A stretch of 64,000 nucleotides of DNA from Aureimonas glaciei (GTDB taxonomy: Bacteria; Pseudomonadota; Alphaproteobacteria; Rhizobiales; Rhizobiaceae), in contig NZ_BMJJ01000017.1 of NCBI RefSeq assembly GCF_014643375.1, positions 1-64,000 on the forward strand, written 5' to 3'. The notes under the pieces are model-generated. The model was given only the letters and a program-made list of their open reading frames with translations. It was not told the DNA's origin and ran no database searches. A program made the translations under genes and the position numbers. This document shows, one piece after another, positions 30,720 to 39,869 of the stretch (positions within the stretch are counted from its first letter, which is position 1; the number at the start of each line of letters is the position of its first letter).

Positions 30720-31625
30720 TCAGGCGGCGCTGGAGCGGGGATCGCGCAGTTTGCGGGCGAGCGCGTCCCAGCTTTCGCTGAGTTTCGGGCGCGCCGGCTC
30801 GGCGTCCGGCACGGCGAGGTTTTCGAGATCGGCGAGGAAACCGAGGGTGATTTCCTGTTCCAGCGCGCGGGCGTCCTGGGCGAGGCAATAGAGCATCACG
30901 TGGAACTGCAGCTTGCCGAGCTCGCTGGTGGCGAGCGTCACCTCGAAGCCGGGGCCGGCGATGTCGACGCCGGTCTTGGCGACGGCGAGGCGATGAAAGC
31001 GCGTGGCGCGGTCCATGTCCTCGGCGAGCGCCGCCTCGGCGCCGGCCTCGAGGCGGCTCAGCGCATGGGCCACCGGCACGGCGTGCTCGAGCGTCAGGGT
31101 GAAGCGGTGAGGCGCGAACTGCCGGGGCTGCGCCTCGACCCGCACCGGACAGGCGAGGAACAGGCTGTTGGGCAGGGTCATGCGGCGGCCGGTGCCGGCG
31201 TGTCCGAGGCTCGCCCGCGGCGTCTCCATGATCGTCGTCGAGAACAGGCCGTGGTCGATGACCTCGCCGTGCAGGCCGTTGATCTCGATCCGGTCGCCGA
31301 CCTTGAACAGATGGCCGCCGAGCCGGAGCAGCGCGCCGGCGACGCACATCAGAAGCTCCTTGGTGGCGATCACCAGGGCGACCATGACGGCGGCGAGCGA
31401 GAAGACGAGGTTCTGGATCTCCGACAGCCAGACGCCGAGCAGCGACACGGCGATCAGCGCATTGGTGACGGCGCGGATGGTGAAGCGGCGCTGACGCGCG
31501 GCGACGGCGTCGGTGCCGCGCGACGTCCAGAGCTCGGCGGCCCAGCGGCAGGCGAGGAGCCCGAGCAGAATGGCAAGGCTGATGCCGAGATTGTCGGCGG
31601 CTTTTTGGCTGATGAAGTCGGGCAT
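30720..31625 (-). CDS. Mechanosensitive ion channel family protein (MscS-like)
   Basis: A 301-residue membrane protein with three hydrophobic segments in its first 120 residues, then the MscS core LGGHLFKVGDRIEINGLHGEVIDHGLFSTTI, the beta-domain pattern of small-conductance mechanosensitive channels, which release solutes on osmotic downshock. The C-terminal cytoplasmic part (about 170-300) is soluble and less conserved. It is the last substantial gene on the reverse strand before the accessory patch. A near-consensus CtrA-like TTAA-N7-TTGA lies upstream near 31726, too weak to call. Confidence 0.88.
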   Translation of the reverse strand: MPDFISQKAADNLGISLAILLGLLACRWAAELWTSRGTDAVAARQRRFTIRAVTNALIAVSLLGVWLSEIQNLVFSLAAVMVALVIATKELLMCVAGALLRLGGHLFKVGDRIEINGLHGEVIDHGLFSTTIMETPRASLGHAGTGRRMTLPNSLFLACPVRVEAQPRQFAPHRFTLTLEHAVPVAHALSRLEAGAEAALAEDMDRATRFHRLAVAKTGVDIAGPGFEVTLATSELGKLQFHVMLYCLAQDARALEQEITLGFLADLENLAVPDAEPARPKLSESWDALARKLRDPRSSAA

Positions 31626-31763
31626 TTTAGGTCTCCGGCCTTGTGCCGGCGGGGAAAAATCACGCCTTTGCGATCAATCTCTTACCCGCGGCCTGGGCGC
31701 CGTTTCTATGGTCCGCTTATGGCGCCGACAGGGTTAAGCGAAGGTTGAGAAATTGCGGTCGAT

Positions 31764-32807
31764 TCAGGGCATTGTCGGGGCGTCGGCGCCATGGGTGTGA
31801 ATCGCAGAACCCCTGTCCGGCAGAGCCTTGCCGGCGCCATCGTCGTTTGTCCCGGCGGGTGCGGCGGCGGCCTCGACGGGCAAGGCCGCCGTCGCCATGG
31901 CTGGCGCTGCCTGTCTCGGCGCGTGACCGAAGGTTCGCCGGAAGGCGTGCGCAAAGGCGCTCTCGGAGGCATAACCGATCCCGGTGGCGACACGGGCAAC
32001 GGTAGCGGCGTCTCCGCGCAGCATCCGGCGCGCAAGGATCATGCGCCAGTGGGTGAGATAGCCGAGCGGCGGGCGACCGACGCGCTCGGCGAACCGCCGG
32101 GCAAAGCCCGACCGCGACATGCCGACCCGCGCCGCCAGCTCCCCGACCGTCCAGGGATGGGCGACGTCGCCATGGATCAGGCGAAGGGATGCCCCGATGC
32201 GGGGATCGCCGAGGGCGCCGATCCAACCGGCTTCTTCCTCCCTCCGAACCGCGACATAGGCGCGGATCGCCTCGACCAGCAGGATTTCGGCAAGGCGGGC
32301 GGCGACCAGCGCGCTGCCGGGCCGGTCGTCGCCAACCTCGCGGTCGAGCAGATCCAGAAGACCGGCGATGGCCGAGGCCGAGGCCGGGTCGACGCGCAGG
32401 AAAGGGGGCAGCGCGTCGAGCACGAAGCGGGCATCGGCGCTGGCGAAGTCGATACCGCCGCCGACCATCACGCAGTCCATGCCGCCGAGCCGGACCCTGT
32501 CCGCTTCGGCATAGAGCGCATCGCCGTCGATCGGCGCGGGAGCCGGATCGCTGGTCACGGCATAGGATGTATCGCCGATCAGAAAGACGTCGCCCTGCGT
32601 CAGGCGCTCGCGGCGCCTGTCCTGCGGCACAATCCAGCATTCACCGCGAAGCATCGCGACGAATTTCAGCCGCTGCCTTGCCGAAAAAGCCAGCGCCCAG
32701 TCGCCGGACGCTTCCAGCCGGGTGAGACGGATCCCCCTGGCTCCCAGCACCGACAGCACCTCCGAGAGGGGATCAACCTGAGAATTGGACGTCTTCGACG
32801 GGATCAT
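31764..32807 (-). CDS. AraC-family regulator with cupin_6 sensor domain
   Basis: A 347-residue regulator. The N-terminal part (about 10-190) follows the AraC-type cupin_6 sensor layout: LSEVLSVLGARGIRLTRLEA, then RLKFVAMLRGECWIV and a metal-less cupin barrel. The C-terminal part has the double helix-turn-helix (PWTVGELAARVGMSRSGFARRF, then VARVATGIGYASESAFAHAFRRTFG). A low-complexity A/P tail follows. It is divergent from the SDR oxidoreductase with only 62 bases between, so it probably controls that gene. The effector is unknown. Confidence 0.92.
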   Translation of the reverse strand: MIPSKTSNSQVDPLSEVLSVLGARGIRLTRLEASGDWALAFSARQRLKFVAMLRGECWIVPQDRRRERLTQGDVFLIGDTSYAVTSDPAPAPIDGDALYAEADRVRLGGMDCVMVGGGIDFASADARFVLDALPPFLRVDPASASAIAGLLDLLDREVGDDRPGSALVAARLAEILLVEAIRAYVAVRREEEAGWIGALGDPRIGASLRLIHGDVAHPWTVGELAARVGMSRSGFARRFAERVGRPPLGYLTHWRMILARRMLRGDAATVARVATGIGYASESAFAHAFRRTFGHAPRQAAPAMATAALPVEAAAAPAGTNDDGAGKALPDRGSAIHTHGADAPTMP

Positions 32808-32869
32808 GGCGTTTTACGCATATATTGTCCGGGCGGGCGGGACTAGTCTTTCGGGAAAAGGAGAGTCCC

Positions 32870-33604
32870 ATGTCCATCGAGAACAAGGTCGTCGTGATCA
32901 CCGGCGCCGGCAGCGGCATCGGCCGGGCCACTGCAGCGCTCTTGGGCGCGCGCGGGGCGAAGCTGGTGCTGGGGGGACGGCGCGAAGGCCCGCTGGCCGA
33001 AGTTGCGGCAGGGATCGCGGCGGCGGGCGGCGAGGCCGTCTGCCGGGTGACGGACGTCACCCGGCGCGACGATCTGGAAAACCTCGTGGGACTGGCTGTC
33101 GAGCGTTTCGGCCGGCTCGACGTCCTGGTCAATAATGCCGGCATCGGGCCGATCTCGCGCTTCGACACGTTGGATATCGACGGATGGGATGCAATGATCG
33201 ACGTCAACGTCAAAGGCGTCCTTCACGGCATCGCCGCTGCTCTGCCCGTGTTCCGCCGACAGCAGGGTGGACACATCGTTTCCGTCGTCTCGACGGCGGG
33301 GCTGAAGGTCGTGCCGGGCATGGGCGTCTATGCCGCGACCAAGAACGCCGTGCGCACGATCATGGAAGCGCTGCGCCAGGAGTGCGTTCCACATCTGCGG
33401 GTTACCGAGGTGTCGCCCGGCATGATCGCCACCGATTTTGCGGGCACCATTCGCGACGAGGCCCTGCGCAGGGCGATCCAGACCCGCGCGGAGGCCATCG
33501 CGATCGCGCCGGAGTCGATCGCCCGCGGCATCGCCTTCGCCATCGAGCAGCCGGCCGATGTGGAGATCGGCAGCATCGTCATCCGTCCGACGGCGCAGGA
33601 CTGA
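32870..33604 (+). CDS. SDR-family oxidoreductase
   Basis: A 244-residue classical short-chain dehydrogenase. The NAD(P)-binding motif TGAGSGIG is at residues 11-18, NNAG at about 90-93, and the catalytic Ser and Y-X-X-X-K appear as VSVVSTAGLKV and YAATKNA. It resembles the YdfG/clavulanate-dehydrogenase-like cluster often divergent from AraC-type regulators. The ATG at 32870 has AAGGAGAG at ideal spacing; the frame extends to 32825 but without a better site. TATATT in the 62-base gap may be its -10. Substrate unknown. Confidence 0.93.
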   Translation: MSIENKVVVITGAGSGIGRATAALLGARGAKLVLGGRREGPLAEVAAGIAAAGGEAVCRVTDVTRRDDLENLVGLAVERFGRLDVLVNNAGIGPISRFDTLDIDGWDAMIDVNVKGVLHGIAAALPVFRRQQGGHIVSVVSTAGLKVVPGMGVYAATKNAVRTIMEALRQECVPHLRVTEVSPGMIATDFAGTIRDEALRRAIQTRAEAIAIAPESIARGIAFAIEQPADVEIGSIVIRPTAQD

Positions 33605-33697
33605 GGTTTCTCGGCCGGAGCGTCGCCCGATGCCTCCGCGCTTGCAGCTTGCGGCGGCGGGCGCTAGCAGGGGTGGAGTTTTCCAGAGGATCCTCGC

Positions 33698-34813
33698 ATG
33701 AACACGTCCAAACTCCTGCTCCTGCCCGGCGACGGCATCGGCCCCGAGGCGATGGCCGAGGTCGAGAAGATCGTGGGCTTCATGAACGACGAGGGCGTCG
33801 CTTCCTTCGCGACGGAAAAGGCGCTCGTCGGCGGCTCGGCCTACGACGCGCATGGCGAGGCCATCGCGGACGCCGACATGGAGACGGCGCTCGCGGCAGA
33901 TGCGGTGCTGTTCGGCGCCGTCGGCGGGCCGAAATGGGACTCGGTGCCTTATGATCAGCGACCGGAGGCCGGCCTGCTCCGGCTGCGCAAGGACCTCAAA
34001 CTGTTCGCCAATCTCAGGCCGGCGATCTGCTATCCCGCGCTCGCCGACGCGTCCTCGCTGAAGCCCGAGATCATCGAGGGGCTCGACATCCTGATCCTGC
34101 GCGAGCTCACCGGCGGCGTCTATTTCGGCGAGCCGAAGGAGATCATCGACCTCGGCAACGGCCAGAAGCGCGGCATCGATACGCAGGTCTACGACACCTA
34201 CGAGATCGAGCGCATCGCAAGGGCCGCCTTCGAGCTGGCGCGCACGCGCCGCGGCAAGGTCACCTCGATGGAAAAGCGCAACGTCATGAAGTCGGGCGTC
34301 TTGTGGAATGAGGTCGTCACCCGCGTCCACCGCGAGGAGTTTTCCGATCTCCAGCTCGAGCACATGCTGGCCGACGCCGGCGGCATGCAGCTCGTGCGCG
34401 CGCCAAAACAGTTCGACGTGATCGTCACCGACAACCTCTTTGGCGACATGCTGTCCGACATCGCGGCGATGCTGACGGGCTCGCTCGGCATGCTGCCCTC
34501 GGCCTCGCTCGGCGCCGAGGACCCTGCCACCGGCAAGCGCAAGGCGCTGTATGAGCCGGTGCACGGCTCGGCGCCGGACATTGCCGGCCAGGGCGTCGCC
34601 AATCCGATCGCGATGATCGCGTCGTTTGCCATGTGCCTGCGCTATTCCTTCCAGAAGGTCAGGGAAGCCGACGCGCTGGAAGCGGCGATCGCCGAGGTCT
34701 TGGAAAAGGGCATCCGCACGCCCGACATCATGGCCCCGGGCGCGACCCGCGTCGGCACTGTGGAGATGGGTGCGGCGATCCGGTCCGCCTTCCGCGGCAA
34801 GCTCGCGGCGTGA
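33698..34813 (+). CDS. leuB: 3-isopropylmalate dehydrogenase LeuB
   Basis: A 371-residue NAD-dependent dehydrogenase of leucine synthesis that oxidises and decarboxylates 3-isopropylmalate. The family motifs are present: [44 protein letters not shown] and the nucleotide/metal block [20 protein letters not shown], then [25 protein letters not shown] precedes the ATG. It stands before asd (about 1.2 kb further), a pairing common in Rhizobiales. A perfect stem, CGGCCATGCC...GGCATGGCCG, lies just after the stop (34820-34849) in the convergent gap and could stop transcription from both sides. Confidence 0.97.
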   Translation: MNTSKLLLLPGDGIGPEAMAEVEKIVGFMNDEGVASFATEKALVGGSAYDAHGEAIADADMETALAADAVLFGAVGGPKWDSVPYDQRPEAGLLRLRKDLKLFANLRPAICYPALADASSLKPEIIEGLDILILRELTGGVYFGEPKEIIDLGNGQKRGIDTQVYDTYEIERIARAAFELARTRRGKVTSMEKRNVMKSGVLWNEVVTRVHREEFSDLQLEHMLADAGGMQLVRAPKQFDVIVTDNLFGDMLSDIAAMLTGSLGMLPSASLGAEDPATGKRKALYEPVHGSAPDIAGQGVANPIAMIASFAMCLRYSFQKVREADALEAAIAEVLEKGIRTPDIMAPGATRVGTVEMGAAIRSAFRGKLAA

Positions 34814-34912
34814 AGAATGCGGCCATGCCGGCACCGACTGGCATGGCCGCCCCGACGCGGCGGGCAGCGCTCCTCACAGGGGAGCGGAGCGCTTCCGCGG
34901 CGCCAGGTTGGG

Positions 34913-35482
34913 TTACTGGACCGCCGCCTCGCCGGGCAGCTTGGCTGAAAGGTCCAGGACCATCTGATAGTGCATCTGCAGCGTCGGCAGCGTCTTGGCC
35001 GCATACTGGTTCAGCGGTTCGCTGCCTTCGGCATAGCCCTTGAACAGCGCCAGAGCGCGCTGGTGGGCAAAGATCTGGCTGTCCAGATACATCGCATCGA
35101 ACCCGGCCGGATCGGTCGAGCCGAGCTTGTCGAGAAGTCCCTGCTGCTCGCCGTCGGGCGCCGGCTTGGCGATGTCGGTATTGGCGCTCTTGCCGACGGC
35201 CAGGAGTTCTTCCTGCGCCGCCGTGTGGTCGTCCAGCATCTTCTGCGCCAGCGCCTTCACCTCCGGCATCGCGGCCTTCTGCAAGGCCAGCGTCGCCGCC
35301 TCGATCTCGAAGGCGTTGCCGGAACTGGCGGTGGCGACGAATTCGTAGGTCGTGGCGACCGTGCGCGGCTCGATCTGCGATTCCGGAATGGTTGGGACGG
35401 AGGAATCCGACTGCGACTGGGCGAAGGCCGCCGGGGCAAAGAGAAGCGAGGCCGCCAGCGCGGCCACCGAGGGACGAAACAT
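34913..35482 (-). CDS. DUF4142 domain periplasmic protein
   Basis: A 189-residue secreted protein with a Sec signal peptide (VAALAASLLFAPAAFA) and a helical DUF4142 domain: YEFVATASSGNAFEIEAATLAL, MPEVKALAQKMLDDHTAAQEEL and a C-terminal LPTLQMHYQMVLDL helix. This ferritin-like helical family is periplasmic, often stress-induced in Rhizobiales, and of unknown activity; metal ligands are not conserved. It converges on leuB and is monocistronic. Confidence 0.92.
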   Translation of the reverse strand: MFRPSVAALAASLLFAPAAFAQSQSDSSVPTIPESQIEPRTVATTYEFVATASSGNAFEIEAATLALQKAAMPEVKALAQKMLDDHTAAQEELLAVGKSANTDIAKPAPDGEQQGLLDKLGSTDPAGFDAMYLDSQIFAHQRALALFKGYAEGSEPLNQYAAKTLPTLQMHYQMVLDLSAKLPGEAAVQ

Positions 35483-35706
35483 GCGGGAAATCCTCCCTGA
35501 TGCAGTTGATTGCGACGGGAACGGACGACCGACGCAAATGTTCCGCTAGGGGAGGTGGCGCACGCCTGCGTTGAGCCAAAGTTTCGGCCGGGTGCTGGTT
35601 CTGTGCCGCATCAGGCTGACGAAAACGTGCGCAAAAACCCCGCCTGCGAGGGCAACCGGAGGCGAGGACCCACGTTGAGCTCCTTTGCCCCTTCTAAGGA
35701 CACCCC
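35483..35706. other. Intergenic region before the 31-aa ORF
   Basis: No gene recognised. It contains an imperfect palindrome (CGCCTGCGAGGGCAACCGGAGGCG, about 35640-35663) and must hold the divergent promoters of the DUF4142 gene and the small ORF. Confidence 0.35.
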
Positions 35707-35802
35707 ATGATCAAGCAGCTCATCAAGGTCTTCGTCGTCGGCTGGATCGCCAAGCGTTTCGCAAAGAGCCAGTCGCGCCCGACCCAACGCCGCGACGCCT
35801 AG
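35707..35802 (+). CDS. 31-residue basic hydrophobic microprotein
   Basis: A short frame encoding MIKQLIKVFVVGWIAKRF and a basic tail (KSQSRPTQRRDA). A hydrophobic, positively flanked helix of this kind is typical of small membrane-associated proteins. AAGGA lies seven bases ahead of the ATG. It is followed by a perfect GCCGCGGTC-A-GACCGCGGC repeat (about 35863-35881). I know no named family; the gene call rests on the ribosome-binding site, amphipathic design and isolated position. Confidence 0.5.
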   Translation: MIKQLIKVFVVGWIAKRFAKSQSRPTQRRDA

Positions 35803-36061
35803 TCGTCGGCTCTACCTAAACTTCCGGAGACCGCGCCTGGCGTGGGCTCCGGGAGCGGGGGATGCCGCGGTCAGACCGCGGCAGCAAATCTCGACACCCG
35901 ACATCAACAGTCGACAATTGACTTTCGCCGCGGCCTTCGCCATACCGCGCGCATGATCGCGCTCACCACCAAAACCCCGATTATCTGACGCTTCCCTCCC
36001 CGTGCTCTCCCCGGGGGTGGGATCGAGCGCATGATTTTCCGCGGGAGAGGGGAGAGTTCCG

Positions 36062-37093
36062 ATGGGCTACAGGCTCGCGATCGTAGGCGCCACCGGCAAT
36101 GTCGGGCGCGAAATCCTCAACATCCTCGACGAGCGCGGCTTTCCGGCCGACGAAGTCGTGGCGCTGGCCTCGCGCCGCAGCCAGGGCACCGAGGTCGCCT
36201 ATGGCGACAAGACGCTGAAGACGCAGTTCCTCGACACCTTCGACTTCTCCCAGAGCGACATCTGCCTGATGTCGGCCGGCGGCGAAGTGTCGAAGAAGTG
36301 GTCGCCGAAGATCGCCGCCGCCGGCTGCGTCGTCATCGATAATTCCTCGGCCTTCCGCTACGATCCCGACGTGCCGCTGATCGTGCCGGAGGTGAATGCC
36401 GATGCGGTCGCGATGTTCTCGCGCAAGAACATCATCGCCAACCCGAACTGCTCCACCGCTCAGCTCGTCGTCGCGCTGAAGCCGCTGCACGACCATGCCA
36501 AGATCAAGCGCATCGTGGTGTCGACCTACCAGTCGGTGTCGGGCGCCGGCAAGGAAGGCATGGACGAGCTGTTCAAGCAGAGCCGCGCCGTCTTCGTCGC
36601 CGACGCCGTCGAGGTCAACAAGTTCACCAAGCGCATCGCCTTCAACGTCATTCCCCATATCGACGTCTTCATGGAAGACGGCTCGACCAAGGAGGAGTGG
36701 AAGGTCATGGCCGAGACCAAGAAGATCCTCGACCCGAAGATCAAGGTCACCTGCACCGCCGTGCGCGTGCCGGTCTTCATCGGCCATTCCGAGGCGGTGA
36801 ACATCGAGTTCGAGAACCCGATCACCGCTGACGAGGCGCGCGCCATCCTGCGCGAGGCGCCGGGCTGCCTCGTCGTCGACAAGCACGAGGACGGCGGCTA
36901 CACGACGCCCTACGAATCGGCCGGCGAGGACGCGACCTATATCAGCCGCATCCGCGAGGACCAGACGCTGGAGAACGGCCTGAACATCTGGGTCGTCGCC
37001 GACAATCTGCGCAAGGGCGCCGCGCTCAACGCCGTGCAGATCGCCGAGCTGCTGGTCAACCGCGGCCTTCTCAAGGGCAAGAAGGCGGCCTAA
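36062..37093 (+). CDS. asd: Aspartate-semialdehyde dehydrogenase
   Basis: A 343-residue enzyme that makes aspartate semialdehyde for lysine, threonine, methionine and diaminopimelate. It opens MGYRLAIVGATGNVGREIL (NADP site), has the catalytic cysteine in IIANPNCSTAQ (Cys130) and the QSVSGAGKEGMDEL substrate loop, with CTAVRVPVFIGHSEAV near 240. GGGGAGAG precedes the ATG. It is monocistronic, 1.2 kb after leuB. A GC-only hairpin at 37108-37135 follows in the convergent gap but has no T-run. Confidence 0.97.
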   Translation: MGYRLAIVGATGNVGREILNILDERGFPADEVVALASRRSQGTEVAYGDKTLKTQFLDTFDFSQSDICLMSAGGEVSKKWSPKIAAAGCVVIDNSSAFRYDPDVPLIVPEVNADAVAMFSRKNIIANPNCSTAQLVVALKPLHDHAKIKRIVVSTYQSVSGAGKEGMDELFKQSRAVFVADAVEVNKFTKRIAFNVIPHIDVFMEDGSTKEEWKVMAETKKILDPKIKVTCTAVRVPVFIGHSEAVNIEFENPITADEARAILREAPGCLVVDKHEDGGYTTPYESAGEDATYISRIREDQTLENGLNIWVVADNLRKGAALNAVQIAELLVNRGLLKGKKAA

Positions 37094-37170
37094 GCCGGCT
37101 TATCTTTGCGACGCCGCCGGGAGTGGCGGCGTCGCGACCCCCGGACGCGGCTCACGGGCGGACGGCCCCA

Positions 37171-37638
37171 TCAGAGCGTGACGAGCTCGCTGTGGCCGAA
37201 CCCCTTGGTATAGTCGAGGACCGAGATCACCGTCGGCGTCAGCCTGAAGATCGCGACCTGGTCCGGTTCCGGCATGGGCATCGGCAGCGTCGTTTCCTCA
37301 GGATATTTCAGCGGCATCAGCGCCAGGATCCGCGCGCCTTCGGCCGGATCCGTCACCCGCTCGGCCCGGGCGGCCATGGAGAGGCCGGTGATCGCCATGA
37401 GATCTGATGTGTCGTGGTCGATGGTCACCGAGACGCGGCCGTCGCGCGCGAGATTCGCCGCCTTCTGGCTGTCCAGCGCACACAGGAAATAGAGGGTGAG
37501 GCCGAGGCTGACATAGCCGACCGTCGTCGCCTGCGGCCAGCCGTCGGGCCGCAGGGTGGCGAGGGTCATGATGCGATGCTCGGCCAGTATCTTCAGGATC
37601 TGCGCTTCCAGGGTCTTGTCCATCCGGTGCTCCGCCAT
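37171..37638 (-). CDS. Pyridoxamine 5'-phosphate oxidase-fold protein
   Basis: A 155-residue protein of the FMN-binding split-barrel superfamily: ILAEHRIMTLATLRPDGWPQATTVGYV (strand pair of the barrel), LYFLCALDSQKAANLARDGRVSVTID in the middle, and IFRLTPTVISVLDYTKGFGHS at the end. Such proteins bind flavin, F420 or haem; the cofactor here cannot be told. Of several in-frame starts, ATG 37638 has GGGGGA best placed; 37623 and 37653 are alternatives. It converges on asd. Confidence 0.87.
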   Translation of the reverse strand: MAEHRMDKTLEAQILKILAEHRIMTLATLRPDGWPQATTVGYVSLGLTLYFLCALDSQKAANLARDGRVSVTIDHDTSDLMAITGLSMAARAERVTDPAEGARILALMPLKYPEETTLPMPMPEPDQVAIFRLTPTVISVLDYTKGFGHSELVTL

Positions 37639-37739
37639 GTCCCCCGAGATCATCGGGCCTCGGGATCATCGCGCATGGCGGGCCGGCGGCCTTGACCTCG
37701 CTCAAGCCAGGCGCGGGAAGGCGCCAGACGCCTGGTCTG

Positions 37740-37790
37740 GCATGGTCTTTTCCGAAGGTCGGAAGCCGCCTTTCGGGATCAGGCTTCAGG
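37740..37790. repeat. Rhizobiales-type intergenic palindrome (copy 1)
   Basis: GCATGGTCTTTTCCGAAGG...CTTTCGGGATCAGG, an imperfect palindrome about 50 bases long. A second copy is at 56076-56127. Very similar elements are scattered through Rhizobiales genomes. This copy runs a few bases into the end of the neighbouring gene. Confidence 0.75.
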
Positions 37791-38868
37791 GCGCCGGATT
37801 CGGCACGGTGAAGAGCAGGAACTGGGTCGACTGGTGCCGGTTGAAATTATTGTCCGAGGCGATCACCAGCGAGCGCTCGCCACCGATTTCCGGGCCCCAG
37901 CTCGCCGCCTCGATGTTGTCGATGTCGAGCCCGCCGAAATCGCCTTCGTCGATCTTGAACCACAGCGCCTTGGACAGGGGCCTCGCCCCGGCGATGGTCG
38001 GCCGCGCTGACATGTCGTCGGCGCCAGAAAGCTGCACGATGAAAAAGGCGATGTGGTTGCCGACGCCGGCGACATAGCTGCGCTCGACCACGACGAGGTG
38101 CTCGGCGTCGAGCGCCAGGATCTCGCTGACGCCGTTGTCGGCCGGGGCGCCCGGCAGGGTCGGCGCCTGAAAGATCTTCTCCGTCTCGTAGACATAGTCG
38201 CCGGTCACCTTGCCCTCGGCGAGATCGAGGACGAGAAGGCGCGCCGGGCTGCCGGCGGTCAGGCTCGCCTTGTCGCCGTCCTGGAGAAGCGCGTTTTCCG
38301 TCGCGGCATAGAGCGTCGTGCCGTCGGGCGAGAGTGCCAGCCCCTCGAAGCCGAGATTGCCGCGCACGCCGCGGCCGGCGGCTCCCTCGTCGGGAAGGAA
38401 GGCGTCGGGCAGCTTGAAGGTGCCGAGCCCCTTGCCGGCCAGATCGGCCTTGGTGATCGAGGGGCGCCCGGTGGCGTCGCCCTCGCTCGACCAGATCAGG
38501 CGGCCGGCCGCCAGCCGGATCGCCTCGGGATCGACGCTGCGGGCGGCGAAGGGCTCGCCGTTGAGGGCGAGAAGCGCATGGCTCTCGGCGATGTCGAGTC
38601 CGCTGATGCCGTCCGTTCCGAGCGTCATCTTCAGGGCGTAGAAGCGCGCGGGAGCCTTTTCCGATCGGTCGTCCGAGATGGCGTAAAAGGTGTCGGAGGC
38701 CGGGTCGTAGTCGAGTCCCGAGATCCCGCCGAATTCGGCGCCGGCGACCTTCAGCCCGGTCGGCAGGACGATCTGGCCACGATAGACCGGCGCCGGCGGC
38801 ACGGCAACATCCGCGGCCTGGGCAGCGACGGGAGCGAAAAGGGCGAGAAACAGAAAGGCGAGGCGCAT
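37786..38868 (-). CDS. Esterase-like activity of phytase family protein
   Basis: A 360-residue exported protein. MRLAFLFLALFAPVAAQAA is a Sec signal peptide. The mature chain is a beta-propeller of the phytase-like family (PF13449): FGGISGLDYDPASDTFYAISDDRS, then NLGFEGLALSPDGTTLYAATENAL and NGVSEILALDAEHLVVVERSY. The name comes from the domain family; no activity has been shown for this subgroup. The ATG at 38868 is chosen because it begins the signal peptide, with CGGAGA ahead. It is divergent from the OmpA-like lipoprotein gene. Confidence 0.88.
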   Translation of the reverse strand: MRLAFLFLALFAPVAAQAADVAVPPAPVYRGQIVLPTGLKVAGAEFGGISGLDYDPASDTFYAISDDRSEKAPARFYALKMTLGTDGISGLDIAESHALLALNGEPFAARSVDPEAIRLAAGRLIWSSEGDATGRPSITKADLAGKGLGTFKLPDAFLPDEGAAGRGVRGNLGFEGLALSPDGTTLYAATENALLQDGDKASLTAGSPARLLVLDLAEGKVTGDYVYETEKIFQAPTLPGAPADNGVSEILALDAEHLVVVERSYVAGVGNHIAFFIVQLSGADDMSARPTIAGARPLSKALWFKIDEGDFGGLDIDNIEAASWGPEIGGERSLVIASDNNFNRHQSTQFLLFTVPNPAP

Positions 38869-39137
38869 GCGGCATCTCCGAGAAGGCGGCGAGATGGGAC
38901 GGTCGGCGAAACTTCGTCCATCCTTCCTAGCCTTTTGGGGGGACAAGATCATTGTTTTGTGACGACGAATGCAATGAGGGGGAGGGCGCCGCTACGGAAG
39001 GAGCCCCGATCGTCCGGCCCGGCCCGCCCCGGGGCCCTGCCACGCTTAACGAAACCTCAACCGGATTTGGCGACCTTTCGGCAAGACGTCCGCCGCCACA
39101 GCGGGGACGGCGCCCGTTTCGCCCCATCGAGGTTCCC

Positions 39138-39800
39138 ATGAAGCCCATCGCCGCCCTCGCCTGTGCCGTGCTCGTCGTATCGGGCTGCACCACCGATCCC
39201 TATACCGGCGAGCAGAAGCTCTCCAACACGGTGGGGGGCGCCGGCATCGGCGCGGGCGTCGGGGCGCTCGGCGGCTATGTCGTGGGACGGGCGACCGGCA
39301 TGGATGCGGGACGCGCCGCCCTGATCGGTGCCGGCATCGGCGGCATCGGCGGCGCCGGCATCGGCGCCTACATGGACAACCAGGAGGCGGATCTGCGCCG
39401 CCAGCTGCAGGGCACCGGCGTTTCGGTGACGCGCGTCGGCGACCGCATCGTCCTCAACATGCCCTCCAACATCACCTTCCCCTCGGACGGCGACTCGATC
39501 CGCTCCGACTTCTATCCCGTGCTGAATTCGGTCGCGATCGTGCTGGCGAAATACGACCGCTCGGCCGTCGATGTCGACGGCCACACCGACAGCCAGGGCT
39601 CGGACGGCTACAATCTCGACCTGTCGCGCCGGCGCGCGGAAAGTGTCGCCGACTATCTCGCCAGCCAGCGCATCGACGGCCGCCGCCTCAATGTGCAGGG
39701 GTTTGGCGAGAGCCGCCCGATCGCGCCGAACGACAGCGACTATGGCCGCGCCCAGAACCGCCGGGTGGAAGTGTCGATCTCGCCCTATTCGCAGGGGTAG
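39138..39800 (+). CDS. OmpA-family lipoprotein (YiaD-like)
   Basis: A 220-residue outer-membrane lipoprotein. The signal ends in the lipobox VVSGC (acylated Cys near residue 17). A glycine-zipper stretch follows (IGAGVGALGGYVVGRATG, then AALIGAGIGGIGGAGIGAY), which suggests membrane insertion or oligomerisation. The C-terminal half is an OmpA peptidoglycan-binding domain (DVDGHTDSQGSDGYNLDLS, ending QNRRVEVSISP). Such proteins tether the envelope. A near-CtrA site, TTAA-N7-TCAAC, lies about 90 bases ahead of the gene (39046-39061). Confidence 0.92.
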   Translation: MKPIAALACAVLVVSGCTTDPYTGEQKLSNTVGGAGIGAGVGALGGYVVGRATGMDAGRAALIGAGIGGIGGAGIGAYMDNQEADLRRQLQGTGVSVTRVGDRIVLNMPSNITFPSDGDSIRSDFYPVLNSVAIVLAKYDRSAVDVDGHTDSQGSDGYNLDLSRRRAESVADYLASQRIDGRRLNVQGFGESRPIAPNDSDYGRAQNRRVEVSISPYSQG

Positions 39801-39814
39801 ACGGGCTAACATTG

Positions 39815-39842
39815 TTGTAACGGATCCCGCGCCTGCTATCTT
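39815..39842 (+). promoter_or_regulatory. Probable promoter of mazEF
   Basis: TTGTAA (39815-39820), a 16-base spacer and TATCTT (39837-39842) sit 28 bases before the mazE start. A MazE-type repressor would be expected to bind here, but no operator is evident. Confidence 0.45.
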
Positions 39843-39869
39843 GGTCGGATACCAGGGTGGAGAAGAGGC

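Noticed and set aside
30280-30891. Forward frame (203 codons) overlapping the end of the MscS-like gene
   Set aside because: The second half is the antisense shadow of the MscS-like gene and the small ORF; the first half has no start signal or domain.
31726-31741. CtrA site upstream of the MscS-like gene (TTAA-N7-TTGA)
   Set aside because: One half-site deviates and the final C is missing; too weak to report as a regulatory feature.
37108-37135. Terminator after asd
   Set aside because: A perfect GC hairpin, but with no T-run on either strand; it may slow transcription but does not meet the criteria for an intrinsic terminator.
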